This document shows positions 54,071 to 64,000 of a DNA stretch of 64,000 nucleotides, piece by piece (the first letter of the stretch is position 1; every line of letters starts with the position of its first letter). Under the pieces are notes generated by a model. It was not told the origin of the DNA. It did no database searches and was given only the letters and a program-made list of their open reading frames with translations. The translations under genes and the position numbers were made by a program. The stretch is from Isoetes taiwanensis (lineage: Eukaryota > Streptophyta > Lycopodiopsida > Isoetales > Isoetaceae): assembly GCA_021234155.1 (NCBI GenBank), contig JAJEKV010000004.1:23467122-23531121 (forward strand), given 5' to 3'.

Positions 54071-55090
54071 CAAATGCATTTGCCTTGCCTATCTGACCCC
54101 TAGCCTCTCTTTGTATTCCCTAATTTGTGTCCGAATATAAACTAGAAATATTTGATCTCTCTTATAAACTTAAGAGCTAAAAAGAAATCTCAAAGCAGGA
54201 GAAAAGTAGAGAGCAAATTAGAGTGACTAACATGCCGAGGAAAATGTCTTTACTAAATGCAATGTCTTGAAATCAAAATATATGCTACCCCAAGCTAATG
54301 AGGAATTGGTCATTGCCTTGATTCAAAATGAAACAGAAAACTTATCTAAAAGCCGTTCGTTCGTTCGTGTGCAAAGTTTCAGAGGCCGAAGTTTCAGAGC
54401 TGAACCGTCTTTCCCAACAGGCCAATCTCTGAAAAACTTAAACACCATTGGATAGAGTGCTCAAAGAGCTTTCCAACAAGCCCAAACACACCCAAAACTG
54501 CCACCAGATCCAGAAGTTATGGCCAAAAGAAAATTGCAGCCAAACCCTAGCGCCGCCAAGAGAGGGCCGGGACTGGCAGGTGGATTCCGTCGACTAAAAC
54601 AGAGGAAACAATTTGTACACACTTAAAAGTAGATGACAATGTCCCAACTCTCATACATTGAAGAATCTGTGGCATATCTTTCATAATCTTACATAGCTTC
54701 ACCAGCAAAAATTGGAATTCCTGGAACTCCTTTGAATAAGAATGGAGTACAAAAGAATTATGGCGCACAATGAAGTGTGGTGAACCTGTATAATTGCTAA
54801 TTCATCGGGTAAACTGTAAAAGCATTTGCATTTTGTATGCATGCTATATCGGCAGTCTGGTCAAATGACGCCAACAAAGGACCAAAATCGAATGGACCCA
54901 CTAATCTCGCCCTTGTATTTAACATTAAACAGCAACGAAAATGGATGCATATTATACATCACCACACTGACAAAGTCTCCTCTAGAATAAACGGGAGTTA
55001 AACTCATGGAAAAATGTGTAAACTGTTCTGATGTAGGGCTTCCCCACAACTAACGTATGGCGATACATACTAACACAACGTCCTTTGCAT
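54071..55090. other. Intergenic, downstream of the syntaxin gene
   Basis: Includes its presumed 3' UTR. No other gene supported. Confidence 0.35.
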
Positions 55091-55095
55091 AGATT

Positions 55096-56412
55096 TTATG
55101 CTACAAAGAAAAATATTAGAAGGAACACTAACAAAACCACATAAACCTTTATAATCAACCAGCGGCTTGAAGATATACTCCTCAGGTATTTCAACAATTG
55201 TCCTTGTGCTCCTTCAAGATTGGCAAGAGTATCATCCATATTCTCGTCAATCCTATCATATAGCATATAGAGCTTAAGGTACATGAGAGCAGAAATGGTT
55301 TGGCATACTGTACTTAAAACCACACCTGATGGCAATCTCTCCTTGTTGAGCAACCATGGCAGCTAATTGTGTAAAGAAATTGCCAAGTTCAGCTATTGTA
55401 GACTCGACACCTTCTAAAGCCTCAGCTCGACTTTGAATATAGCCCTCTTGAACAGGTCCCATGTGTTGCTGTATTTGGCTCTGTTGTTGACCAAAGAACG
55501 ATGGTACTTCAGAATTGAGATGCCTGTACAAAACCATGATAATGAAGTAATAAAGCTTTAGTTTATAGAATGTAGAATGGAGATATCTCATTGTTTACAT
55601 GAAAATTTCAAATTGATGTGGCTAATGGGGACAGCACATAGTAATGCATGAAACAACACGGTTACCATAAGATATAGACCTTAAGTGGGGACCATCAGCA
55701 ATTCCAGTTCCAAAGTTTCTGCAGAAAATGGAAAAAAATGAGACAAATAATGGAAATAAGGTAGAAAAGATTAAAGATACATGTTAACATCCAGCATCCT
55801 TACATTTGTTATAGCCCTCAAGACTGATACAAATATGCATATGGTGTAAAATGGAACAAAAACGATATTCTGTGTGCTGTAAATCAGCTGAAATATCCTT
55901 CAAACATGATGTAGGCATTCCTATAATGTAGAACTTAAGAAAAATAAACTAAATTACATGGCAAAGACTTTAACATGTGCAGTCAGGAACATAAATTCAA
56001 TAAACAGAAGCTAGTTATATGCAGTTCCTGGTGAAAAAATATCGCATCAAAGTGAAATATGACAAAACGCGTCTCTCTTTTCAGATGTACCTCTTGAAAA
56101 GTTCTCTAGAAGTAGAGCCATTTTCCCAAGGGAAAGGTAAAGAGTTGGAGGAAGCTGTCCTTGCCTTGGAAATCCGTTACCCCCATTGGATGAACTAGAA
56201 GCAGAAAATAATTGTCTTCTGTTTTGGTGAGCTTTCAGATTCTGAAGCACATATTAAATTGGAGGGGGAGAGAAAAAGGAAGTTGTCATTCCATTTACAC
56301 TACCTCTGTTCTCACTGTAAGAATATCCTTGAATTCTTTTGTGGTGCTCATTAGCCTACTCTTTAGAGTATCTAGAACAGTTGCAGTATGGGGTCACCTT
56401 CGTCATTACAGC
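55096..56412 (-). pseudogene. SYP31/32-type syntaxin (Golgi Qa-SNARE) gene, 3' exons, with lesions
   Basis: Minus-strand exons. About 56412-56305 contains HTATVLDTLKSRLMSTTKEF then KDILTVRTE and a GT donor. 56241-56091 (after TTCAG) reads NLKAHQNRRQLFSASSSSNG and, one frame off, PWENGSTSRELFKR. 55523-55326 reads HLNSEVPSFFGQQQ, YIQSRAEALEGVESTIAELG and FFTQLAAMVAQQGEIAIR. 55252-55096 reads IDENMDDTLANLEGAQGQLL, RSISSSRWLI and a C-terminal membrane anchor ending VFLLIFFFVA. The SNARE helix has its central glutamine (AAMVAQQGE). This matches plant SYP3, the syntaxin-5 homologue of ER-Golgi fusion. Splice phases agree between all four blocks, except that the 151 bp exon is one base off, and upstream stops precede HTATV. 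The N-terminal Habc exons were not found. Confidence 0.78.
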
Positions 56413-58285
56413 CTCTCCTGTTTTTGTGCAGCCATTAAAGATAAATAAAGGACAACAACTTAGAATTTATAACAGGAAGGCCGAAGGGTTACTGCAGAGT
56501 TGTATGATAGGACGATTAGGCAAAATTATCAAATAGCAGATGGAAACCATAATCCATAAGAGAAGATCAATAAAATGGATATTCACACCTCTTGAAATGG
56601 TCAATTAAAACCCCAATGTATATTCTATGTGGCAATCCAAGCTCCTGCTAAGAATACTTCCATGATACCAATTACTTGTCCCTTTGCTGCATCTAGTAAC
56701 GAGCATGTATACAATGAGCCCACTAAAAAAGTAGAAGCTTAACATGTGAAAGGGATTGTTCTAGGACAAGTCTCTTTCCATCATCTCTACAAATTAGCTC
56801 ACAATCATAAAGAGAAGATTTTTCCTTCAGAACTCGAATAAATTCAAATGGTTTCTAAATATTTAGGACATGGCCAGCACAATTTGAAGTCAGATAAAAA
56901 AGAAGTTTATCAAACATAGCCAATGCAATTGACATATTGTAGAGACTATTCTCATATGATAAGAGGTAAATAAACTGATTCATTTCATATTTTTATTTGC
57001 AAATCAGGACAACTGATATTTCTAACTATCTTTTCATTGAATGTCTATTCAGAGGCTCACAAACTGGCAGAACATTGACTAGGTGATGTTCCTACTAGCT
57101 TCAGCCTTTCTTGAAACTAATTTTCTGCATGTCAAGTAATCCCACGGTATGGATGTTGGAATGGTAGGACATGTAAAGCAAACAAGAAAAAAGCAAGTAC
57201 AGAGGTAGTTCACAAGAGCAACCTGCATATTTGGGCCATTGTTATTCTAGGAAAGCCTGGATCAGATGCAGATCATCAGGAACGATACACAATAATTAAG
57301 ATGCATATCTAGCATACAAAATTCAATGAAGAACAGAAATATTATCCTTCCCTAGATATTGCAGTTCTTGTCTAGATCTAGAGAATTAACTCAAGAGGCC
57401 ACCTCTATTGCGCATAGCATGTTGGCAAACGATACTCTAGGCTGAAGACAATGATATGACCATAACTACATCTGTTAGCTGCCTTTGTGATTCGGGTGAG
57501 TACCAGAAATATCATTGTAAAAATTGCAAAGATCATCATCAACACTTCATGTTCTATTTGCATCTTATTAACCATACAGAAATTGGAAAACCAGATGTTA
57601 AAGGTTTAAAATCGATTAGTAACTCCTTCACAGTGCCCTGCAGTCAACTCCTTGAGGACAATAATGCAATCAATTTAACACTTGACACTGTGTTGCCTAT
57701 GGTAAGGGGCTGCAACTTTCTTTTGGGATCTTTCCGGAGCTTCCATAACAAACATTCTTGCAGATAGTATTTTGATATTTCTGTTTCTAGGAACTAATAA
57801 TACTTACCTTCATCCTATGTCATGCTTCAGCAATTACTCCACCATGATTTTGAGTATTCATATGATATCTGCAAGCAAAATTGCTTGTCAACATGAGAAT
57901 GAGAGCATTAAATGCAAAATCGACATGGTCAAGAGATTCAAACCTGAAGCTTTGGTACCAGTTTTACTTGACTCTTCTCTTCAGTATCTTATGCAATTTG
58001 TCCATGAAAATAATATGTTAACATGGTAGACCCTTATATATTTTCTCAATTTCGAGCCTCGAGTCGCATTTTCTAGCATGCATTCTATCTTTTCACAAGC
58101 CACTCCTCAAGAAAGCGGACGTTATTTCCACACGCTACAACGTTGAGAGATGTACAGCTGTACAGTGACTATCTGTTGTTGCACACATGAACTTGCCATC
58201 ACAAACATTTTTCATCAAAGCCACAATGCCACCAAGGTTTCAAATGTACTCCCATTTGCACCGTGGAAGTTTACGCACGGGGTGC
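56413..58285. other. Region upstream of the syntaxin exons
   Basis: I looked here for the SYP3 N-terminus (RDRTxEF, Habc helices) on the minus strand and found none. A plus-strand frame at 57772-58029 is not recognisable. Confidence 0.35.
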
Positions 58286-58289
58286 CATT

Positions 58290-59400
58290 GGACTAACATG
58301 CCTCATGAAATCAGATTTCAAACCTACATCTCTGTGAAGAACACATGCGCTAAGAAAATCCATCCGTGCTAAAATTTCAGCTTGAAAGGGCATTCCATCC
58401 AACAGATCGTACATCTTGTCTAACCAGCCCCCAAGTCTGTGTAGGTCAATCAAGCAATTGTAATGTTCTATCATGGGTATAGCATCAAAGTTGCTAAAAC
58501 AAAACAATGATAGCCTTCCATAAACAATCCAGCATGATTGCATCCTGTTAGGAGAGGGACGATGTGCTATTGTCTGGCTTCAAGCCTAACTCTTTCATTT
58601 CTGGCAGAATTTTAATGGCTTCATTGCCATGACCATATGAATGAAGCATTGAAACTCACGTAATCTCATTTGGAATAGCAGATTCCCGTCAGATATTCTG
58701 AAACAACTGCACTGCAGTACTATTTTGCCCATGTTTTGCATAGGCCACAATCATAGTATTCCAGAACAACTAGAATCTTCTCTTGCATTCTTTCCAAGAC
58801 CTCATGAGCAGCCTCTAAATACACATCTGATGTACATAATAATTAAAGAACCATTCACAGCCTTGTCTAGAGTATTAAATCTTCTAATAATTATATGAGA
58901 GTAGAACATTTTACCATCTGCAATGGCTTCGTCATTAGTGCATGTACTGATGAGAGTCAAGAAGGTGACTTCACTTGGTTTAATGCCCTGATGGTATTGG
59001 CATGTACCATCTTACCATCTGCTAATGCCATTTCTTTTGAAAAGAGATTGAGAACAGGGCTAAACATAGCCACACTAGGTCTAATACCTTGCAATTGCAT
59101 AGTTGCATAGCTTTCTCACAATTGCCACCTTGGGAATATGCTGTTATCATCTTGCCCATGAGATTGCATCTGGCTCAAGTATTTCATTGAAAATTTTTAA
59201 GTGCGCGCTCTAAGTATCCACAATTATCATACATTTTAATGAGAGCAGTTCTCAAAATATCTAAAGATGTTGCAAGATCAACCTGAATAATGCAAGCATG
59301 CATAAGTTTACCATTTGGTAAAGCCTCTGGGTTACAACAAGAATTTAAAATTGTAAGAAAGACTATTTTATCAGGCATCGTTCCTCTTGTTTGCCAAAAC
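58290..59400 (-). pseudogene. PLS-type PPR protein remnant
   Basis: From 59378 downward: DKIVFLTILNSCCNPEALPN, GKLMHACIIQVDLATSLDIL, RTALIKMYDNCGYLERALKN. Broken pieces follow (PSEVTFLTLISTCTN, DGKMFYSHIIIRR, LGLKPDN). Then 58543-58271: IEHYNCLIDLHRLGGWLDKM, MPFQAEILARMDFLSACVLH. These match the P, L and S motifs and the EHYxCMVDLLGRAGxLxEA / LLxACRxHxxV E-type end of PPR proteins, which bind organellar RNA, often as editing factors. Many stops and frameshifts; it is a pseudogene of about 1.1 kb. Confidence 0.78.
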
Positions 59401-60380
59401 TTATCCAGGCACCCTTATCATTTTCAGCCCGAACGACTTTGCTTATTGCCACCGTAGAACTAACTAGATCCGTATAAAACCTGGGACTTTCTGTCATGTC
59501 CTGTCCTGGCAGCAGACAACGGAGAATGGATGCAGGAATGTGGAAGAACTTTTGCATACCTTCTTCTTGCTAATTTCGGGTTCGCTCGTAAATATGATAC
59601 GAAACCATTGTATGAGGCTTCTGCTATGATGTTTTTAGGCACCTTTTTAAACAAAAACACTACTAACTTCTTAGATAGAACAAAGCTGAGCTCTGCATGG
59701 GTCTAATATCATAACGAGATTTAAATGCAGAAAAGGAAGCAACTCTCCATGGCTAAAGTTATGGGCATGCTCATGCAAATGTGACACTTTATATAGGTTA
59801 TAGATGAAAATGTTAAATGAAGCTAAACATATTACAAAGGTGCAACATTTTCCAAGTATAGTAACATGATATGTTCAAATAGGAAGATGTTCAAGGGTAT
59901 ATGCATATATCGACTGTACGTTGGCTTAACGTTCTTTCAAGAAAATGCATCAAGGCACACACCGTCATGATAAATGTCAAAACCATCGATGTTACCTGGA
60001 AGCTTGAGGGCATGATTTAAATCTCTGACGTTTTATAAATCAAATAATAAGAATTTGTTTCATATAGATGGACGTGGAATGAGTGATTAAGCCCATTACA
60101 AGTTGAGATGATTAAAATGTCAATTCTTGTAGAAAAGGACCAATGATTGAAAAGATTGCTTAGGGTGTTTGAGCTTTAAGTATGTAATTACGTGACAATA
60201 ACCTCAAACAACATATATATAAGTGCCCCTATGAAAGAATAACATCATTTTATTGTTGCGGTTGAAAAGCCCCAGCCAATGGCGTATGTACATATGAATA
60301 TGAAAATAACTCTTATCAATATCGAAAGAATGTATGTACAAAGCATATCCAATTAAGTTAGAAAGACTTAAGTGTAGAAC
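59401..60380. other. Intergenic
   Basis: May include more decayed PPR sequence near 59400-59660, but too eroded to call. Confidence 0.35.
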
Positions 60381-60686
60381 TTAGCTTCCTAGGGCAGGGC
60401 AAAGAGAAGGCATCCTTTGCATATCTCTTGCGCATTGCTTTCTTATATTCTCCAACTTTCGTTTCTTCCGGACTTGGATCTTGCTAGTTGGAGGCTTCTT
60501 CTTACTAATTAGATCCTGGATCACCGGATTTTGTGTTGTCTCTTTCTTGTACGCCTCTTCCAATTTTCGTTTGACGGATAGTATCTTTTCATCTTGAATT
60601 CTAACTTCAATTCTCGCTTCATCCGGACTTGGATCTAGTCTTCTTCGGGCTTGGATCTCAATAATTGGATCTTGGATCTTTGGCAT
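60381..60686 (-). CDS. Hypothetical lysine-rich small protein
   Basis: 101 codons starting MPKIQDPIIEIQARRRLDPS, highly charged, helix-forming (ILSVKRKLEEAYKKETTQNP, KIQVRKKRKLENIRKQCARD). No family recognised, no signal peptide. It could be the remnant of a longer frame or chance; its biased composition is the only argument for coding. Confidence 0.25.
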   Translation of the reverse strand: MPKIQDPIIEIQARRRLDPSPDEARIEVRIQDEKILSVKRKLEEAYKKETTQNPVIQDLISKKKPPTSKIQVRKKRKLENIRKQCARDMQRMPSLCPALGS

Positions 60687-61902
60687 GTCGGCCTCCGGAT
60701 TTTCTTTTCGTCCTCCTCTTTTCGTACCCCTCTTCCAGTTTTCCTTCTATGGATATCATCTTGTCGTTTTCTTGCGTTCTATACAAATCGACAAACCTTT
60801 GGATTGTTGTTGGATGCCTAAAGCGGGGCATGGATCCTCGGTTGTTGAAGTGGTGCTATCAAGTGCGCAATCGGAGACTCTTTATTCCGCCTCAACTCTT
60901 CAACGCCGCTAATGCAATCACATAGTGAAAAAAAGTGCATGAATCAACGCCCGAGCTCTCAAAAACGACTTCCAATCCTTCATAGATCGTCCTTTTCGCT
61001 ATCGCCATCTCTATCTCTTCTCGGCAAATGCAAGAACAACCGACGTAAGGTTTCTACTTATTCGAACTAAATCTAACGGTTCTAGGGATTTTAGATATTT
61101 TCGTGGGTTAAATCTGCACCGCCCGTACGGCCACAGTATCTCGATTAGCGAAGCGGCGTTATTCAAAAATTTGGCCAAATGTCTAAAATTAGCAAAGTAT
61201 AAAGTGTTCTTGACCGGGCAAAAGAAGTAAAAAGAAAAAAAATCCAAACAATCCAAAGGTTTAACCTGCCCTTTTCCACGATTGTGGCCCATTCATGACT
61301 TAGGCATTGTGCAAAATTATGTCCTTGTCCACCCATGGGGAGGCCATGAACCTTTTGGCTAAACTTTGCATTCTTTTAACCCCATAGAACATCTAGTAAG
61401 ACTGACATGAAGCTAATCGTGAATGAACATAAAAATATTGAATATAATTTAACAATCAGCACTTTCTTTCATGTCGTCACTTCAAATGGTCTTCTTATAG
61501 TGGCGATTTCATCCAATCTACAAATGTTTGGCACAGAAAATGGATCAATCCATCTATTTTCTACGTTGCGGATATAGAGCCAATGCAAAGGATATAGATC
61601 CAAGGCAAGGATATTCCTGAACCAATTCTCTCAGACCCTAACATTAATCATGTCAATTTCATGCAGATATGATTGGAAATAAGAAGAACGAATTTAGCCA
61701 TTAGCACACCTGTTCTACCTAATGCGGTTGCTTCATCACTTTCCAACATGCTCCCATGTCTCGTAGATGATATTTGAAATCTTCCAAAATTTGGAAAAGA
61801 TGCATTGCAATACGCTCATAGATTTCAAGATCTTTCAAAAAGAAATGAAACATTACTATGTATGCACCACTGCAATTTATTCTATACTATACTTATTCTA
61901 GT
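60687..61902. other. Intergenic with a dispersed repeat
   Basis: 61151-61255 matches 62312-62418 (see that entry). Otherwise nothing supported. Confidence 0.35.
61151..61255. repeat. ~105-bp dispersed repeat, copy 1
   Basis: CAAAAATTTGGCCAAATGTC, TAAAATTAGCAAAGTATAAA, GTGTTCTTGACC and AAAAAATCCAAAC recur at 62312-62418 with about 85-90% identity. Confidence 0.7.
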
Positions 61903-61995
61903 AAGGAAGGAAGGAAGGAAGGAAAAATTTTTAACGTCCACGGAACCCAATCGGGTTATGGGACCAAGTACATAAGGGACCGAAGTCCTGGACCG
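61903..61995 (-). repeat. LINE/SINE-type 3' tail with (CCTT)n
   Basis: Minus orientation: GGTCCCATAACCCGATTGGG, TTCCGTGGACGTTAAAAATT, then CCTT units. Third member of the family at 17420 and 41290. Confidence 0.55.
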
Positions 61996-62311
61996 AAGTC
62001 CAAACAAGCACAAAAGATGTCGTTTGCATTTCATTCTATACTTATCATAGAAAAAAGGTTCTCAAAACGTCACCCAAAAGATGACCTCTGCATCTTGGGA
62101 ACACATTTATATCAAATTGCCTATTCCTTGTCTATCGTAGTAAACTGAGTTGAATGCTATAGTAAGATTTCCACAGTTTGATATTATCATATTCTCTGTT
62201 TAGCTGAGCAACACTACTGACAACTTGCAGCAATAAAGTTGGAACTCCACTCCAAACCATGAAGTTGCATATATGGAGGGAAACAAATCAAGATCTAACT
62301 TTATTCTGCCA

Positions 62312-62418
62312 GAAGCTCGCGTTATCCAAAAATTTGGCCAAATGTCTAAAATTAGAAAAGTACAAAGTGTTCTTGACCACATAGAAGAAGAAAAGAAGAA
62401 AAAATCCAAACTTTCAAA
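62312..62418. repeat. ~105-bp dispersed repeat, copy 2
   Basis: Homologous to 61151-61255. Both are direct repeats in the same orientation. Confidence 0.7.
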
Positions 62419-63259
62419 ATTTTACATCCAACATATGGCCCAAATGTAGTCTAAAATTTAGCAAGTGTGAATGGGGCGTTCACCTCCGAATCAAAACTAA
62501 TAAGATTAGGAGATGGTAACGGAGCATCTTCAAAATAATTAAAATTTCCCAATATTGGGTCAAGCCACATCCATTGCTATTTTTTGTACACCCTTTTTGC
62601 TCATAGGCACATGTATTCGGTTTCTTTTCTCCCCAATAAAGTATATACAAAATCCTAAATCTAACCATATATTTGGTAACGTCATTTTTGTTTTCATGCC
62701 CCCGCATGCTACATTCTTAATTGGTACACTTCCCCGGTATATTGATGTTAGAAATATTAATGTTAGATATGGTATGAAGATCATGATGTGTGAAGGAGCA
62801 TGCAAGTTGGAAGATAAGGTTAGTAACTCCATAGACCATTATGAAGACTAGGTTGAGTATCCCAATGGTTGAAGGTTGAGAAATAATGATTTAAGTTAAA
62901 CCATACGACCATTGGTTTATATGAAAAGTTATAACGAGTTATATATGGATATTTCGGCTATCCTATAGCTAAGGCGACCGAAATGGTTTGATCCGGAACC
63001 GTCTGCAAACGGTTCGGATCAGATCGATAAATAAACGAAGATGTATATTGAATTGGGATTTGAGACTGTACATGTGCAAGGGAATCGCCATACTTGGAAT
63101 GCAAATGAATTGAAGTATTGATTATTTGCATTGTAGTTGTATGACTGGAATTAAAGGTTATTATGTTGTTTATCTAGCTTCATTGTTACTACTAAGTTAG
63201 TTGCCTATCTATTACTTAGAATTATTGTTCTAAGTTATTCCTCACACTTTGATTAACAT
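62419..63259. other. Intergenic running into the copia 5' LTR
   Basis: The LTR of the copia element ends at 63258 (…GATTAACA). Its start cannot be placed because the 3' LTR is outside the window. Confidence 0.4.
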
Positions 63260-63272
63260 TGGTATCAGAGCC
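63260..63272 (+). promoter_or_regulatory. Primer-binding site of a copia element
   Basis: TGGTATCAGAGCC, complementary to initiator tRNA-Met, one base after the LTR end (…AACA) and two bases before the gag ATG. Confidence 0.9.
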
Positions 63273-63274
63273 AA

Positions 63275-64000
63275 ATGGCAACTAGACTTGGTTCCTCTTT
63301 GCTCAATGGAGTTGAGATATTTCAAGGGGAAGCTAGATTTCAGGCATGGAAGGAAAGAATGAAGGATGTGTTGTTGGCTGAAGATCTATGGGATCTGGTG
63401 ATTGGAGAAAGTACAGAAGAAGGTGAGAGCAGCACAGCAAACTCGAGAGATAGTGGTGCAAGTGAGGCATCAATAAATGTTGTTGCAAGTGGGAGCAACA
63501 CAAAAAGAACACATCAGGCAAGATGTATCATTGCTAGTAAGCTAAGTTCCAGTATAATGTCCAAAATAAAAAATAAAACACCTAAGGAGATGTGGGATTT
63601 TTTGATAAAGAACTATGAGGTGAAAAATTCATCTCAAATTGAATTACTTAACAGGGAGCTAAGAAGATTAAAATTCAAGGAAGAAGACAATCTAACTGGT
63701 TTCTTCCAAAAGTATGCCAATATTGTTACAGATCTTGAGGCTGCTGGAGTTCCCATTACAAAAGACTTTCATGTACTCTCTCTTTCAAGGGCATTTTCTG
63801 AGTTTGAGCAACTGTCAAACTTTGGTGAGAACAGTAGCTAGAAATAGAGAAAAGGCTGAGCTTATGATAAGAACTGAAATTGAGCAACAGAAAATATTAA
63901 AAGGAGAAGAAGAAAACTCTGAGTTACTATTTGCAGGGAAAAAGAAAGGGCGATTTGGAAATGGAAAAAAGAAATTAGGCCCATGCTATGGATGTAACTC
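63275..64000 (+). pseudogene. Ty1/copia gag (continues past the window)
   Basis: 188 codons from the ATG at 63275: MATRLGSSLLNGVEIFQGEA, RFQAWKERMKDVLLAEDLWD, ASKLSSSIMSKIKNKTPKEM-WDFLIKNYEVKNSSQIELLN, FKEEDNLTGFFQKYANIVTD. This is the UBN2/copia gag layout (FxGxxFxxWKxxMxxxL, then AKEMWDxLxxxYE). A one-base shift near 63815 gives a stop at 63839-63841, but coding continues in the next frame (TVARNREKAELMIRTEIEQQ) and ends at the zinc knuckle start CYGCN at the window edge. Gag packages the element RNA. Confidence 0.85.

Noticed and set aside
54267-54455. Small frames in 54-55 kb and 57-58 kb
   Set aside because: Short, without domains or signal sequences, and at the density expected by chance in AT-rich DNA.

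Overview
This window looks like repeat-rich nuclear DNA from a land plant. The signs are extensin-type cell-wall proteins, a plant SYP3 syntaxin, a PLS-type PPR remnant, an LRR fragment, chromoviral Ty3/gypsy and copia elements primed by initiator tRNA-Met, and LINEs of plant type. The very high transposon load and the style of the PPR remnant would fit a large-genome fern, lycophyte or conifer, but I cannot name the species. Most open reading frames are retrotransposon remnants; few look like working host genes.

Layout. 0.3-0.7 kb: ankyrin-repeat remnant. 1.7-2.4 kb: intact extensin-like gene; a decayed duplicate sits at 13.5-14.2 kb. 3.7-11.1 kb: minus-strand gypsy chromovirus with both LTRs, PBS, PPT and TSD (TTGTG). 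It has lost reverse transcriptase and RNase H, and its gag is split by a 3.5 kb TTAA-flanked DNA element carrying an LRR-gene fragment and a hairpin satellite. 12.7-15.0 kb: small remnants (possible NPF transporter, extensin copy, NIFK-like RRM gene). 17.6 kb: MITE. 18.5-25.0 kb: a methyltransferase-like gene split by a full-size LINE (LINE A). 25.0-25.5 kb: palindromic minisatellite. 27.3-34.2 kb: plus-strand chromovirus with nearly identical 185 bp LTRs, its RT split by a 3.2 kb element with 16 bp TIRs. 34.7-38.7 kb: LINE B with a 20 bp TSD and a Tourist-like MITE at its 5' end. 42.9-43.9 kb: truncated LINE C.

44.0-50.2 kb is the most unusual segment. A reading frame opens with a histone H3 tail (MARTKQT.RK) and, after about 250 residues of Q/E/K-rich sequence and two frame changes, ends in a clear H3 histone fold. 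A three-unit hairpin repeat, a TATA box, an unrecognised ~370-codon frame and a third gypsy gag-pol (truncated in RT) follow on the same strand. If these belong to one element, it is a retrotransposon carrying a captured, enlarged histone H3.

50.2-63 kb: LINE and SINE-like fragments, a poly(A) retrocopy, a SYP31/32-type syntaxin gene with recognisable introns but lesions, a PPR pseudogene and dispersed repeats. 63.26 kb to the end: start of a copia element (PBS and gag). No CRISPR arrays, rRNA genes or tRNA genes were seen.
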